From: CAVSZB01 sp964420395
GTDB lineage: Bacteria > Krumholzibacteriota > Krumholzibacteriia > LZORAL124-64-63
Assembly (NCBI GenBank): GCA_964420395.1
Contig: CAYQTJ010000003.1
Location: 11,450 to 75,449, forward strand
Reading direction: 5' to 3'
DNA length: 64,000 nt
The notes below the pieces were generated by a model. That model saw only the letters and a program-made list of their open reading frames with translations, was not told the DNA's origin and made no database searches. Position numbers and translations under genes: made by a program. This document shows positions 52,934-63,455 of this stretch, in pieces; within the stretch, counting starts at the first letter, position 1; every line of letters starts with the position of its first letter.

Positions 52934-55327
52934 ATGACCTGGCCCGTGCGCAGGATCGCCGTGCTCGGCGGCGGCGTGATGGGCGGCGCCATCGCCGCGC
53001 AGTTCGCCAACGCCGGCGTGCCGTCGCTGGTCCTCGACCTCGTCCCCCGCGGGCTCACCCCCGCCGAGCAGGCGCTCGGACTCGATCCCGCGGATCGCCG
53101 GGTGCGCGACCGCCTCGCCGCCGACGCGGTGCGGGCGCTCGCGAAGCAGAAGCCGGCGCCGCTCTTCAGCGAGGAGCGGCTGGCGCTGATCGCGGCCGGC
53201 AACCTCGAGGACGACCTGCCGCGCCTGCGCGAGGCGGACTGGGTGATCGAGGTCGTGAAGGAGGACCTCGCCATCAAGACCGGGGTCCTGGCCGCGGCCG
53301 CCCCGCACCTGCGCCCCGACGCCGTGCTCTCGAGCAACACCTCGGGCCTCTCGCTCGCCGCCATGGCGGCCGCGCTGCCGCCGCCGCTGCGCCCCCGTTT
53401 CCTCGGCACCCACTTCTTCAATCCGCCGCGCTACATGCGCCTGGTCGAGGTGATCCCGACGTCCGACACCGATCCCGCGGTGCTGGCCGCGGTGACCGCG
53501 TTCTGCGAGCTGCGGCTCGGCAAGGGGATCGTCCCGGCGAAGGACACGCCGAACTTCATCGCCAACCGCGTCGGCGTGCACGCGATGATGGCCACCGTGC
53601 GGGCGATGACGGAGCTCGGCCTGACGATCGAGGAGGTCGACGCGCTGACCGGCCCGGCGCTGGCGCGCCCCCGCACCGCCACCTTCCGCCTGGCCGACCT
53701 GGTCGGGCTCGACACCCTGCTGCACGTGGCCGAGAACGTGCAGGAGAGCGCGCCGCACGACGAATGCCGCGACCTCTTCGCGCCGCCCGGGTTCCTGCGC
53801 CGCATGGTCGCGGCCGGCCTGCTCGGCCGCAAGAGCGGCGGCGGCTTCTACCGCAAGGTGAAGGGGAGCGACGAGATCCTCACCCTCGACCTCGCCACGC
53901 TCGCCTACCGCCCGAAGCAGCCGGCGCAGTTCGCCGAGGTCGAAGCCGGCAAGGCGATCGCCGAGCCCGGCGCCCGCGTCCGCGCGCTGGTCGCGGGCCG
54001 GGGCCGCGCGGCGCAGGCGGCCTGGAGGATGCTCGCCCCCACGCTCTCCTACGCCGCGATGCGTCTGGGCGAGATCGCCGACGACGCCGACGCGGTCGAC
54101 CGCGCCGTCCGCTGGGGCTTCAACTGGGAGCTCGGCCCGTTCGAGACCTGGGACGCGCTCGGCTTCCGCCCCACGGCCGAGCGGCTGCGCGCGGACGGCC
54201 TGCCGCTGCCGGCCTGGATCGACGCCCTGCTCGCGACCGGCGCGGAGAGCCTCTACGCCGAGGTGGACGGCGTCAGGCACGGCCCGACCGCGCCCGCCGG
54301 CGCCCGCGCCCCGGTCTGGAGCGACCCGCGCGCGTTCGATTTCGCCCGCCTGCGCGGTGCCGGCCGCGAGGTGCGCCGCAACCCGGGCGCCAGCCTGCTC
54401 GACCTGGGCGACGGGGTGCTCGCGCTCGAATTCCACGCCAAGATGAACGTCATCGGACAGGACACGCTCACCATGACGCTCGCCGCCTGCGACGAGGCGG
54501 AGCGCGACTGGCGCGCGCTGGTCGTGGCGAACCAGGGGGAGAACTTCAGCGCCGGCGCCAACCTCGCGCTCCTGCTGCAGGAGGCGATCGAGGGCAACTG
54601 GTCCGACCTCGACGGCATCGTGCGCCTCTTCCAGCGCGCCACCGACCGGCTGGAGCAGTGCGCGGTGCCGGTGGTCGTCGCCCCGCACGGGCTCGCGCTC
54701 GGGGGCGGCTGCGAGTTCACCATGGCCGGCGACGCGGTCCACGCCGCCGCCGAGACGTACATCGGGCTGGTGGAGTTCGGCGCGGGGGTCGTGCCGGCCG
54801 GCGGCGGCTGCCTGCGCCTCTACCGCCGCCACGTGGCGCAGCTGCCCGATCCGTCCGACCTCTACCCCGCCCTGCGCCGCGCCTTCGAGACGATCGGCCT
54901 GGCCCGGGTCGCCACGAGCGCCGAGGAGGCGCGCCAGCTCGGCTTCCTGCGCCCGCAGGACGGCTGGTCGATGGACGGCGCGCGGCGCATCGCGGCGGCC
55001 AAGGAGCGGGCGCTCGCGCTGGCGAACGCCGGCTACGCCCCGCCGGCCGCCGCCCAGGTGCCGGTCATGGGACGCGCCGGGGTGGCGCTCCTCGAGACCG
55101 TGCTCTACAACCTCGAGGCGGCGGGACGCGCCTCGGCGCACGACCGCAAGGTCGGGCGGGAGCTGGCGCGGGTGCTGTCGGGCGGCGACGTGCCGGGGCC
55201 GACCACGATCTCGGCGCGCCACCTGCTCGATCTCGAGCGCGAGGCGTTCCTGCGCCTGCTGGGCGAGCGCAAGACCCTCGAGCGGATCCAGTCGCTGCTC
55301 AGGACCGGCAAGCCGCTGCGCAACTAG
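52934..55327 (+). CDS. fadN: Bifunctional 3-hydroxyacyl-CoA dehydrogenase/enoyl-CoA hydratase (FadN type)
   Basis: 797 residues. The NAD-binding motif VLGGGVMGGAIAAQFANAG is at the N-terminus (residues 8-26), and the dehydrogenase core (SSNTSGLSLAAMA, LGTHFFNPPRYMRLVEVIP) continues to about 300, with its C-terminal domain to about 470. The enoyl-CoA hydratase domain occupies about 480-760 (NFSAGANLALLL, VVVAPHGLALGGGCEF). The order dehydrogenase first, hydratase second is that of FadN/YusL, opposite to E. coli FadB. It catalyses two steps of beta-oxidation. First gene of the operon. Confidence 0.92.
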   Translation: MTWPVRRIAVLGGGVMGGAIAAQFANAGVPSLVLDLVPRGLTPAEQALGLDPADRRVRDRLAADAVRALAKQKPAPLFSEERLALIAAGNLEDDLPRLREADWVIEVVKEDLAIKTGVLAAAAPHLRPDAVLSSNTSGLSLAAMAAALPPPLRPRFLGTHFFNPPRYMRLVEVIPTSDTDPAVLAAVTAFCELRLGKGIVPAKDTPNFIANRVGVHAMMATVRAMTELGLTIEEVDALTGPALARPRTATFRLADLVGLDTLLHVAENVQESAPHDECRDLFAPPGFLRRMVAAGLLGRKSGGGFYRKVKGSDEILTLDLATLAYRPKQPAQFAEVEAGKAIAEPGARVRALVAGRGRAAQAAWRMLAPTLSYAAMRLGEIADDADAVDRAVRWGFNWELGPFETWDALGFRPTAERLRADGLPLPAWIDALLATGAESLYAEVDGVRHGPTAPAGARAPVWSDPRAFDFARLRGAGREVRRNPGASLLDLGDGVLALEFHAKMNVIGQDTLTMTLAACDEAERDWRALVVANQGENFSAGANLALLLQEAIEGNWSDLDGIVRLFQRATDRLEQCAVPVVVAPHGLALGGGCEFTMAGDAVHAAAETYIGLVEFGAGVVPAGGGCLRLYRRHVAQLPDPSDLYPALRRAFETIGLARVATSAEEARQLGFLRPQDGWSMDGARRIAAAKERALALANAGYAPPAAAQVPVMGRAGVALLETVLYNLEAAGRASAHDRKVGRELARVLSGGDVPGPTTISARHLLDLEREAFLRLLGERKTLERIQSLLRTGKPLRN

Positions 55328-55346
55328 GCCGGGAGGAGAGGGGAAC

Positions 55347-56531
<1,185 letters not shown>

Positions 56532-56569
56532 CAGCGCGCGAGAGCGCGCTCAACATCGGAGCGCCCGAC

Positions 56570-58363
56570 ATGCCCACAGAGTCTTCATCTTCCTACACCG
56601 GCGGCCAATTCCTCCTCGAGGACGCCTCCCCCGCCTCCGTCTTCACTCCGGAGGACTTCACCGACGAGCAGCGCGCCATCGCCGCCACCGTGCGCGCCTT
56701 CATCGACCGCTCGGTCCTGCCGCACTACGAGGCGTTCGAGCACGGCGGCCAGACCCTCCTCGGCCGCGAAATGATGCGGGAGGCCGCCGCCGCCGGCATC
56801 CTCCAGATCGACATCCCCGAGGAGTACGGCGGCATGGGGGCCGACAAGGCCACCGTCATGCTGGTCAGCGAGGTGCTGGCGTGGTCCGGCAGCTTCACGG
56901 TCACGCACGGCGCGCACTCCGGCATCGGCACGCTGCCGATCGTCCATTTCGGCACCGCGGCGCAGCGCGCGGCGTACCTGCCGCGCCTGGGCAACGGCGG
57001 GCTGATCGGCGCCTACGCCCTCACCGAGCCGGGCTCCGGCAGCGACGCCCTCGCCGCCAGCACCACCGCCACGCCGACCCCCGACGGCGCCGCCTACCTG
57101 CTCAACGGCACGAAGCAGTACATCTCGAACGCCGGCTTCGCCGACCTGTTCATCGTCTTCGCCAAGATCGACGGCGACAAGTTCACCGCCTTCATCGTCG
57201 AGCGCGACACGCCGGGACTGTCGATCGGGCCCGAGGAGCGCAAGATGGGCATCAAGGGGTCGTCCACCTGCCAGGTCATCCTGGAGGACGCCCGCGTGCC
57301 GGCGGCGAACGTGCTCGGGGAGATCGGCAAGGGGCACGTCATCGCCTTCGAGATCCTCAACGTGGGGCGCTTCAAGCTCGGCGCCGGCACGGTCGGCGGC
57401 TGCAAGGTGGTCCTGGAGCACGTGGTGCCGTACGTCCGGGAACGGCGGCAGTTCGGGCGCGCCCTGGCGGAGTTCCCGCTGATCCGGCGCAAGCTGGCCG
57501 ACGTCGCCGCCCGCACCTTCGCGGCCGAGTCGATGGTCTACCGCACGGCCGGCCTGATGGACGCCGCCGTGGCCGCGCTCGACCGCGCGGCGCCCGACTA
57601 CCACCGCCGCGCCATCGCCGCCATCGGCGGACTGAGCGTGGAGTGCTCGCTGATCAAGGTGTTCGCCACGGAGTCGACCGCGCTCGCCGCCGAGGAGGGG
57701 GTGCAGATGCTGGGCGGCTACGGCTACAGCGCCGACTACCCGGTCGAGCGCATCTACCGCGACGAGCGCGTGAACCGCATCTTCGAGGGCACCAACGAGA
57801 TCAACCGCCTGCTCGCCCCCGGCATGATCCTGCGCAAGGCGCTCAAGGGGGAGCTGCCGCTGTTCGCCGCCGCGAAGCGGGTCGGCGAGGAGCTGATGTC
57901 CCTGCCGTCGTTCGCGGAGCCGGCCCCGCCGCGGTTCCTCGACGCCGAGGCGGCCCTCGTCACGGCGATGAAGAAGACCATCCTCGCCACCCTCGGCCTT
58001 GCCGCGCAGAAGCACGGCGACGCCCTCAAGGACCTCCAGGAGATCCTCTCCGACACCGCCGACATGATCATGGAGGCCTACGCCTGCGAGAGCGCGCTGC
58101 TGCGGACGCGCAAGCGCGCCGCCCGCGACGGCGAGCCGGCGGCCGCCGGCATGGCCGACCTGCTCGCGCTCTACGCGCACGACGCCATCGACCGCGTCGC
58201 GATCTGGGGCAAGCAGGTGCTCGCGATGACGGCCGAGGGGGACGAGCTGCGCACGGCGCTGGCCGGCCTGCGCCGGCTCACGAAGCACGATCCGGTCGAT
58301 CGCGCGAAGCTGCACGACGCGATCGCGGCGCGCGTGCTCGAGGCGGGCGGCTACGTGGCCTGA
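56570..58363 (+). CDS. Acyl-CoA dehydrogenase (long C-terminal form)
   Basis: 597 residues. The N-terminal and middle FAD domains carry YALTEPGSGSDALA, and the C-terminal domain has QMLGGYGYSADYPVER and RIFEGTNEINR. The catalytic base is probably the glutamate in that last block. About 190 extra residues at the C-terminus form an ACAD9/VLCAD-like extension, so long chains are likely substrates. ATG at 56570 chosen for the family N-terminus. It oxidises acyl-CoA to enoyl-CoA, the first step of the pathway encoded by the operon. Confidence 0.92.
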   Translation: MPTESSSSYTGGQFLLEDASPASVFTPEDFTDEQRAIAATVRAFIDRSVLPHYEAFEHGGQTLLGREMMREAAAAGILQIDIPEEYGGMGADKATVMLVSEVLAWSGSFTVTHGAHSGIGTLPIVHFGTAAQRAAYLPRLGNGGLIGAYALTEPGSGSDALAASTTATPTPDGAAYLLNGTKQYISNAGFADLFIVFAKIDGDKFTAFIVERDTPGLSIGPEERKMGIKGSSTCQVILEDARVPAANVLGEIGKGHVIAFEILNVGRFKLGAGTVGGCKVVLEHVVPYVRERRQFGRALAEFPLIRRKLADVAARTFAAESMVYRTAGLMDAAVAALDRAAPDYHRRAIAAIGGLSVECSLIKVFATESTALAAEEGVQMLGGYGYSADYPVERIYRDERVNRIFEGTNEINRLLAPGMILRKALKGELPLFAAAKRVGEELMSLPSFAEPAPPRFLDAEAALVTAMKKTILATLGLAAQKHGDALKDLQEILSDTADMIMEAYACESALLRTRKRAARDGEPAAAGMADLLALYAHDAIDRVAIWGKQVLAMTAEGDELRTALAGLRRLTKHDPVDRAKLHDAIAARVLEAGGYVA

Positions 58364-58365
58364 CC

Positions 58366-58387
58366 GGCCGGCGCGTCCGCGCCGGCC
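58366..58387. terminator. Terminator-like hairpin between convergent genes
   Basis: GGCCGGCG (58366-58373) pairs with CGCCGGCC (58380-58387); an extra C-G pair leaves a GTCC tetraloop. It starts two nt after the acyl-CoA dehydrogenase stop. Confidence 0.5.
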
Positions 58388-58408
58388 CCGCGCCCGCTCC
58401 CGGCGCGC

Positions 58409-60979
58409 CTACCGCACCAGCGCCAGCTTCACGGTGCGGGTCGCGCCGCCGGCGGCGATCCGCGCGAAGTACACGCCGCTCGGCAGGGCGGCGCCCCGCG
58501 CGTCGGTGCCGTCCCAGCCCGCGACGTGGGGACCGGCCGGCAGCGCGGCGCCGGCCAGCAGCCTCCGCACGCAGCGACCGCGCGGGTCGAACAGCGCGAG
58601 CGACACCGGCCCGGGCGTCACCGTCACGAAGCGCAATTCCGTCCGCGGGTTGAACGGGTTCGGCGCCGCGCTCAGCGCCAGCCGCGCCGCGGGCGGCGTC
58701 TCCCCCGTGCCGGTCTCCGCCGGCCGCACCACGTGGACGACGAAGTCGTCGCAGTAGAACCCGTCGTAGACCTGGGCATTGTCGCTGCGCAGGCGGAAGC
58801 GGAACCGCACGTCCGCGAGCCCGGTCCACGGCGCCAGGTCCACGGCGTTCTCCGCCCAGGCGGTCCGGGTCCCCTCGAACAGCGGCGCGCCGGCCGGCAG
58901 CTGCCCCCCCTGGCCGGCGGCCGGCTGCGTCCAGGCGGTCGCCAGCGGCGTCCAGAGCGCGCCGCCGTCGGTCGAGACCTCGAAGTAGACCGCGTCCCGG
59001 TCCGCCTCCAGGACCCAGCGCGCCCAGAAGGTGACGGTGCCGGCGAGGATCCCGGTCAGGTCCACCGGCGCCAGCGTGACGATGTTCGTCGCGTTGTTCG
59101 CGTAGTTGCCGCCCGGGCTGTCGGCCAGCGAGTGGGTCGGGCTGTGCGCCTGCGCCGTCGCGAGGCCCCAGGTGCCGCCGGTCCAGGCGCCCGCGCCGCT
59201 CTCGAAGTCGTCGGCGACGAGGTCGGCCTCCTCGACGGCCGCCAGCGTGAAGTCCTCCGCGCGCGCGACGGCGTCCAGCGTCACGCGCCGCTCGACCGTC
59301 GCGTAGCCGGCGGCGGCCACCCCGAAGGTGTACTCGCCGTACGCCAGGTGCGCCGCGTAGGCGCCCCCCGCGCCGGCGTCGCTCGCCAGCATGGCCACCG
59401 CCTCGCCCAGCGGCCAGGTCGTGACGGTGAGGGTGGCGGCCAGCCCCTCCCGCGCGGCGTTGCGCACCACGCCCGACACGTCGCCCCAGGCGGCGGGGCT
59501 CAGCTGCACGTCCAGCACCGTTTCCGTCCCCCAGGTCGCGCCGACGCCGCTGAAGGTCCGCGGCGTGTACCCGGGCGACGCGAAGGTCAGTTCGTGGGCG
59601 CCGGTCGGCAGCAGTCTGTAGTAGTCGCCGAAGTCCGGGTCGGTCACGACCGGCCGGCCGCCGCCGGTGACGGCCACCGTGGCCGCCAGCGGCGCCCCGC
59701 TGCCGGCCGCGGTGACGACGCCGTGCACGCCGAAGCGCGCCGCCCTCACGAGATGGAGCAGGCTCTCGCGGTTGTCCTCCCAGTAGCCGTCGAGCTGGCT
59801 GGCCGGCGGCGTCTTGGTCTCGCCGACCTCGATCGTGAGGTCCCAGCAGCCGGTCGTTTCGTACGCCCAGTCCTGCAGGCTCCCCTTCACGACGTACCAG
59901 TCGGCGCCGTTGGTGATGCCGAGCGGGAAGCTGGCGCTCTCGTACATCGGCTGGTTGTACCGGCTGTACTCGAGCGCCAGCGCCTGGAGCCCGGCGTCGT
60001 CGGGCGCCCGCGCGTAGGTGTGGTCCCACGGGTAGTTGGTCACCAGCGCGCCGCCGTGCCCCACCTCGCCCAGGACGAAGTGGTGCGCCGCGCCGTGGTC
60101 CCTCAGGAGGACGGTCTCGGGCTCCTCCGCGAAGCTGCCGTCGTCGCCGGCCGAGCCGTCGGGCACCGGGAAGTCACGGTTCAGGTCCTGGCCGTTGGCG
60201 TTGTAGCGCGTGCCGGCCGCGTGGCCGTCGGGGTTGAGGCACGGCACGACGTGGATCTCGGTGTGGTCGACCAGGTCGGTCACGACCGGATCGATCCCGT
60301 AGTTGTCGGTCAGGTACGCCACGAGGGCGAGCAGGTTCTCCATCTGCACCGGCTCGTCGCCGTGGATCGTGGCGGCGAGGCGCACCTCCGGCTCCGCCTC
60401 CTCCACCCCGACATTGTCGGAGATCACGATCGCGTGCAGCGGCCGCCCCTGGATCGAGTTGCCGAGGCTGTAGTACGCCGCGACGGCCGGGTGGTCGGCC
60501 TGGGCCTGCTGCAGGAGCTGCCCGACCTGCGCCTGCGTGTGGTAGGTCCCCTTCTCGCCGACCCGCGGCTGCTGCCCCGCCGCCGCCGTCCAGGCCGCCT
60601 CCATCGCCTCGCGCCCCTCGCGATCGACGTCGCGCAGCCGCGTGAACGGGACGCCGGCGGCGGCCAGCGCCGCGGCCTCGGCCGCGGTCACGCGCGGCTG
60701 CCACACCACGCGGCGCGTCCGCGGACCGGTGGCCACGAACGCCACCTGCTCGCGGTCGAACGACGCCACCGGGACCCGCGCCAGCAGCGCCGTCAACGCC
60801 GCCGCGTCGGGCAGTTCGATGCGCACCGGGAAGTCGTGCCAGACCCGCGCCACCCACTGCGGCCGGCCCGCGGCGTCCACCGGGACCGCCGCCGCCGCCA
60901 GGGCCAGCGCCGGCACGAGGAGCAGGCAGGCGAACGGCACCGCGGCGCGCCGCGCCGCGACCGGGAGGCCGTGCCACAT
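58409..60979 (-). CDS. Secreted M14 zinc carboxypeptidase with accessory and FlgD-like domains
   Basis: 856 residues with a signal peptide (about 1-29). The M14 domain (about 125-400) has ATIHGDEPVQMEN (HxxE zinc pair), NPDGHAAGTRYNANGQDLNR (substrate arginines), a histidine in GEVGHGG and the catalytic glutamate in LTIEVGETKTP. Two carboxypeptidase-regulatory-like domains follow (about 410-570), then a jelly-roll-like domain (DDFESGAGAWTGG, about 590-750), and a FlgD-like end (APNPFNPRTELRFV). It should trim C-terminal residues outside the cell. The active-site set looks complete. Confidence 0.9.
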   Translation of the reverse strand: MWHGLPVAARRAAVPFACLLLVPALALAAAAVPVDAAGRPQWVARVWHDFPVRIELPDAAALTALLARVPVASFDREQVAFVATGPRTRRVVWQPRVTAAEAAALAAAGVPFTRLRDVDREGREAMEAAWTAAAGQQPRVGEKGTYHTQAQVGQLLQQAQADHPAVAAYYSLGNSIQGRPLHAIVISDNVGVEEAEPEVRLAATIHGDEPVQMENLLALVAYLTDNYGIDPVVTDLVDHTEIHVVPCLNPDGHAAGTRYNANGQDLNRDFPVPDGSAGDDGSFAEEPETVLLRDHGAAHHFVLGEVGHGGALVTNYPWDHTYARAPDDAGLQALALEYSRYNQPMYESASFPLGITNGADWYVVKGSLQDWAYETTGCWDLTIEVGETKTPPASQLDGYWEDNRESLLHLVRAARFGVHGVVTAAGSGAPLAATVAVTGGGRPVVTDPDFGDYYRLLPTGAHELTFASPGYTPRTFSGVGATWGTETVLDVQLSPAAWGDVSGVVRNAAREGLAATLTVTTWPLGEAVAMLASDAGAGGAYAAHLAYGEYTFGVAAAGYATVERRVTLDAVARAEDFTLAAVEEADLVADDFESGAGAWTGGTWGLATAQAHSPTHSLADSPGGNYANNATNIVTLAPVDLTGILAGTVTFWARWVLEADRDAVYFEVSTDGGALWTPLATAWTQPAAGQGGQLPAGAPLFEGTRTAWAENAVDLAPWTGLADVRFRFRLRSDNAQVYDGFYCDDFVVHVVRPAETGTGETPPAARLALSAAPNPFNPRTELRFVTVTPGPVSLALFDPRGRCVRRLLAGAALPAGPHVAGWDGTDARGAALPSGVYFARIAAGGATRTVKLALVR

Positions 60980-61157
60980 GGGCGCGAGTCCTTTCGTTGC
61001 AGACCGGCCGGCGCCCGCCCCGGACGCCGGCCGACCCTGCCCACCGATTATACTCCCTCCCGCGCCCCCCCGGCCAGACCGGCGCCGCGCCAGGCCCCGC
61101 TTGCCGCCGGCGGCCCCCCCCGGTACCATGCCGGCGCCCCCTTCACCGGAGGGATCC

Positions 61158-63398
61158 GTGCCGCAACCCCTGTCGTCACCGTTGGTTTTCCGCATCCGGG
61201 GCCTGGATTGCGCCGAGGAGGTCGCGCTGCTCAAGCGCGAGCTCGTTCCCCTCTGCGGCGAGGCCGCCCTCGCCTTCGACCTGCTGGCGGGCAGGCTGAC
61301 CGTCCAGCCGCCGCCCGACGCCGCCCCGGCCGACGCCGGGGCGTTCGCCGCGGCGGTCCGGCGCGCCGTGGCGCGCGCCGGGATGGAGGCCGTCCCCTGG
61401 GTCGACCCGTGCGCCCCGGGAGCCTGCCCGGTCGAGGAGTGCTTCTGGCGCCGCCGCGGGCGGATCGTGGCCTGCGCCGCCGCGGCGGTCTGCATCGCGG
61501 CCGGTTTCGCGGTGCACGCCGCCGCGCACGGTCTGGGCCACGCGCTGGCGGGGGCGGAACCGGCCGGCGCCGACCTGCCGCTGGCCTCCCGCCTGCTCTA
61601 CCTGGCGGCGGTGGCGGCGGGGGGCCGCTTCACCGCGCCGCGCGCCTGGCGCGCCGCCCGGCGCCTGCGCCCCGACATGAACCTCCTCATGACGGTCGCG
61701 GTGCTCGGCGCCCTCGCCATCGGCGACTGGCTCGAGGCGGCCAGCGTCACCTTCCTGTTCGCGTTCGCGCTGCTCCTGGAGAGCTGGAGCGTGGGGCGCG
61801 CGCGCCGCGCGATCGCCGCCCTGGTGGCGCTCACGCCGCGCACCGGCCGCTACCTCTGCCCCCACGACGGCGACCTGCTCGAGAAGCCGGTCGACGAGAT
61901 CCCGGTCGGCGTGACCGCCCTCGTGCGGCCGCACGAGCGGATCCCGCTCGACGGCCTCGTCACCCGCGGGGAGAGCGCGGTGAACGAGGCGCCGCTCACC
62001 GGCGAGTCGATCCCGGTCGCCAAGCGTCCGGGCGACGAGGTCTTCGCCGGCGCCATCAACGGTGACGGCGCGCTCGAGCTGCGCGTGACGAAGGCGGCCG
62101 CGGACACGACGCTGGCGCGCATCATCCGCCTGGTCGAGCAGGCGCAGGCGCGGCGCGCACCGAGCGAGCTCTGGGTGGAGGGATTCGCCCGCATCTACAC
62201 GCCGGCGATGATGTGGCTGGCGCTGGCCGTGGCGACGCTGCCACCGCTGCTCGGCCACGGCGCCTGGAGCCACTGGTTCTACCAGGCGCTGGTGCTGCTG
62301 GTGATCGCCTGCCCCTGCGCCCTCGTCATCGCCACGCCGGTGAGCATCGTGGCCGGCCTGACCACGGCCGCCCGCGCCGGCGTCCTGATCAAGGGGGGAG
62401 TCTTCCTCGAGGCGCCGGCCCGCCTGCGCGCCGTCGCCCTCGACAAGACCGGCACCCTCACCCGCGGCCGCCCCGAGGTGCAGGAGATCGTCACCCTCGA
62501 CGCCGACCACACCCCGGCGCAGCTGCTGGCCCGCGCCGCCGCCCTCGAGGAGCACAGCTCGCACCCGCTGGCCGCCGCGGTCCTGCGGCGCGCGCGGGCC
62601 GACGGCCTGGCCTGGGCGCCGGCCGTCGACGTGGCCGCCCACCCCGGCCTCGGGGCCGAAGGCACCGTGGAGGGGCGCCGCTTCTGGATCGGCAGCCACC
62701 GCTTCATGCACGAGCGGGACGGCGAGACGCCCGAGTGCCACGCCCGCGCCGCCGAACTGGAGCGCGCCGGCCATTCCGTGGTGGCGCTCGGGACCGACGG
62801 CCACGTCTGCGGCCTGTTCGGCGTGGCCGACGCCCTGCGCCCCGAGGCGGCCGCCGCCGTGCGCGGCCTGCGCGCCGCCGGGGTGCGCGCGGTCGTCATG
62901 CTGACCGGCGACCACGAGGCCGCCGCCCGCGCCGCGTCCGACGCCGCCGGCCTCGACAGCTACGCCTTCGGCCTGCTCCCCGCCGACAAGCTCCGCCGCC
63001 TCGAGATGCTGCGCGAGAAGTACGGCCCCGTGGCGATGGTCGGCGACGGCGTCAACGACGCCCCCGCCCTGGCCGCCGCCGCCCTCGGCATCGCCATGGC
63101 CGGCGCCGGCGGCGCCCCCCGCAACGACGCCGCCCTCGAGACCGCCGACATCGTCCTCCTCGCCGACGACCTCGGGCGCCTCCCCTGGCTCATCCGCCAC
63201 TCGCGCCGCGTCCACCGGGTGCTCCGCGAGAACATCGTGTTCGCCCTCGTCGTCAAGGGGACGTTCGTCGCCCTGACCGTGGCCGGCCAGGCCAGCCTCT
63301 GGATGGCGATCGCGGCCGACATGGGGGCCTCGCTGGCGGTGATCTTCAACAGCCTGAGGCTGCTGGACGGGGGGCGGGAGGGGCCGGCGCGGAGTTGA
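61158..63398 (+). CDS. P1B-type heavy-metal-transporting ATPase (Zn/Cd/Pb type)
   Basis: 746 residues. An N-terminal metal-binding domain has GLDCAEEVALLKREL, then a Cys-rich CAPGACPVEEC. The transport motif is CPCALVIATPVS, the phosphorylation site DKTGTLTRG, the SxHP motif EEHSSHPLA and the hinge GDGVNDAPAL. Six to eight membrane helices are visible. The DCAEE lead and CPC motif fit the Zn/Cd/Pb group. The GTG at 61158 is chosen for GGAGGG just upstream; ATG 61128 in frame is the alternative. It exports toxic cations. Confidence 0.93.
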   Translation: MPQPLSSPLVFRIRGLDCAEEVALLKRELVPLCGEAALAFDLLAGRLTVQPPPDAAPADAGAFAAAVRRAVARAGMEAVPWVDPCAPGACPVEECFWRRRGRIVACAAAAVCIAAGFAVHAAAHGLGHALAGAEPAGADLPLASRLLYLAAVAAGGRFTAPRAWRAARRLRPDMNLLMTVAVLGALAIGDWLEAASVTFLFAFALLLESWSVGRARRAIAALVALTPRTGRYLCPHDGDLLEKPVDEIPVGVTALVRPHERIPLDGLVTRGESAVNEAPLTGESIPVAKRPGDEVFAGAINGDGALELRVTKAAADTTLARIIRLVEQAQARRAPSELWVEGFARIYTPAMMWLALAVATLPPLLGHGAWSHWFYQALVLLVIACPCALVIATPVSIVAGLTTAARAGVLIKGGVFLEAPARLRAVALDKTGTLTRGRPEVQEIVTLDADHTPAQLLARAAALEEHSSHPLAAAVLRRARADGLAWAPAVDVAAHPGLGAEGTVEGRRFWIGSHRFMHERDGETPECHARAAELERAGHSVVALGTDGHVCGLFGVADALRPEAAAAVRGLRAAGVRAVVMLTGDHEAAARAASDAAGLDSYAFGLLPADKLRRLEMLREKYGPVAMVGDGVNDAPALAAAALGIAMAGAGGAPRNDAALETADIVLLADDLGRLPWLIRHSRRVHRVLRENIVFALVVKGTFVALTVAGQASLWMAIAADMGASLAVIFNSLRLLDGGREGPARS

Positions 63399-63438
63399 GG
63401 GGCCGGCCGGACGGCTGCCCGCCGCCGCGACCGGCCCC
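63399..63438. terminator. Hairpin between convergent ATPase and oxidase genes
   Basis: GGGGCCGG (63399-63406) pairs with CCGGCCCC (63431-63438), 8 bp. It begins right after the ATPase stop. Loop of 24 nt. Confidence 0.4.
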
Positions 63439-63455
63439 GGACCTGTTTCCGATCC

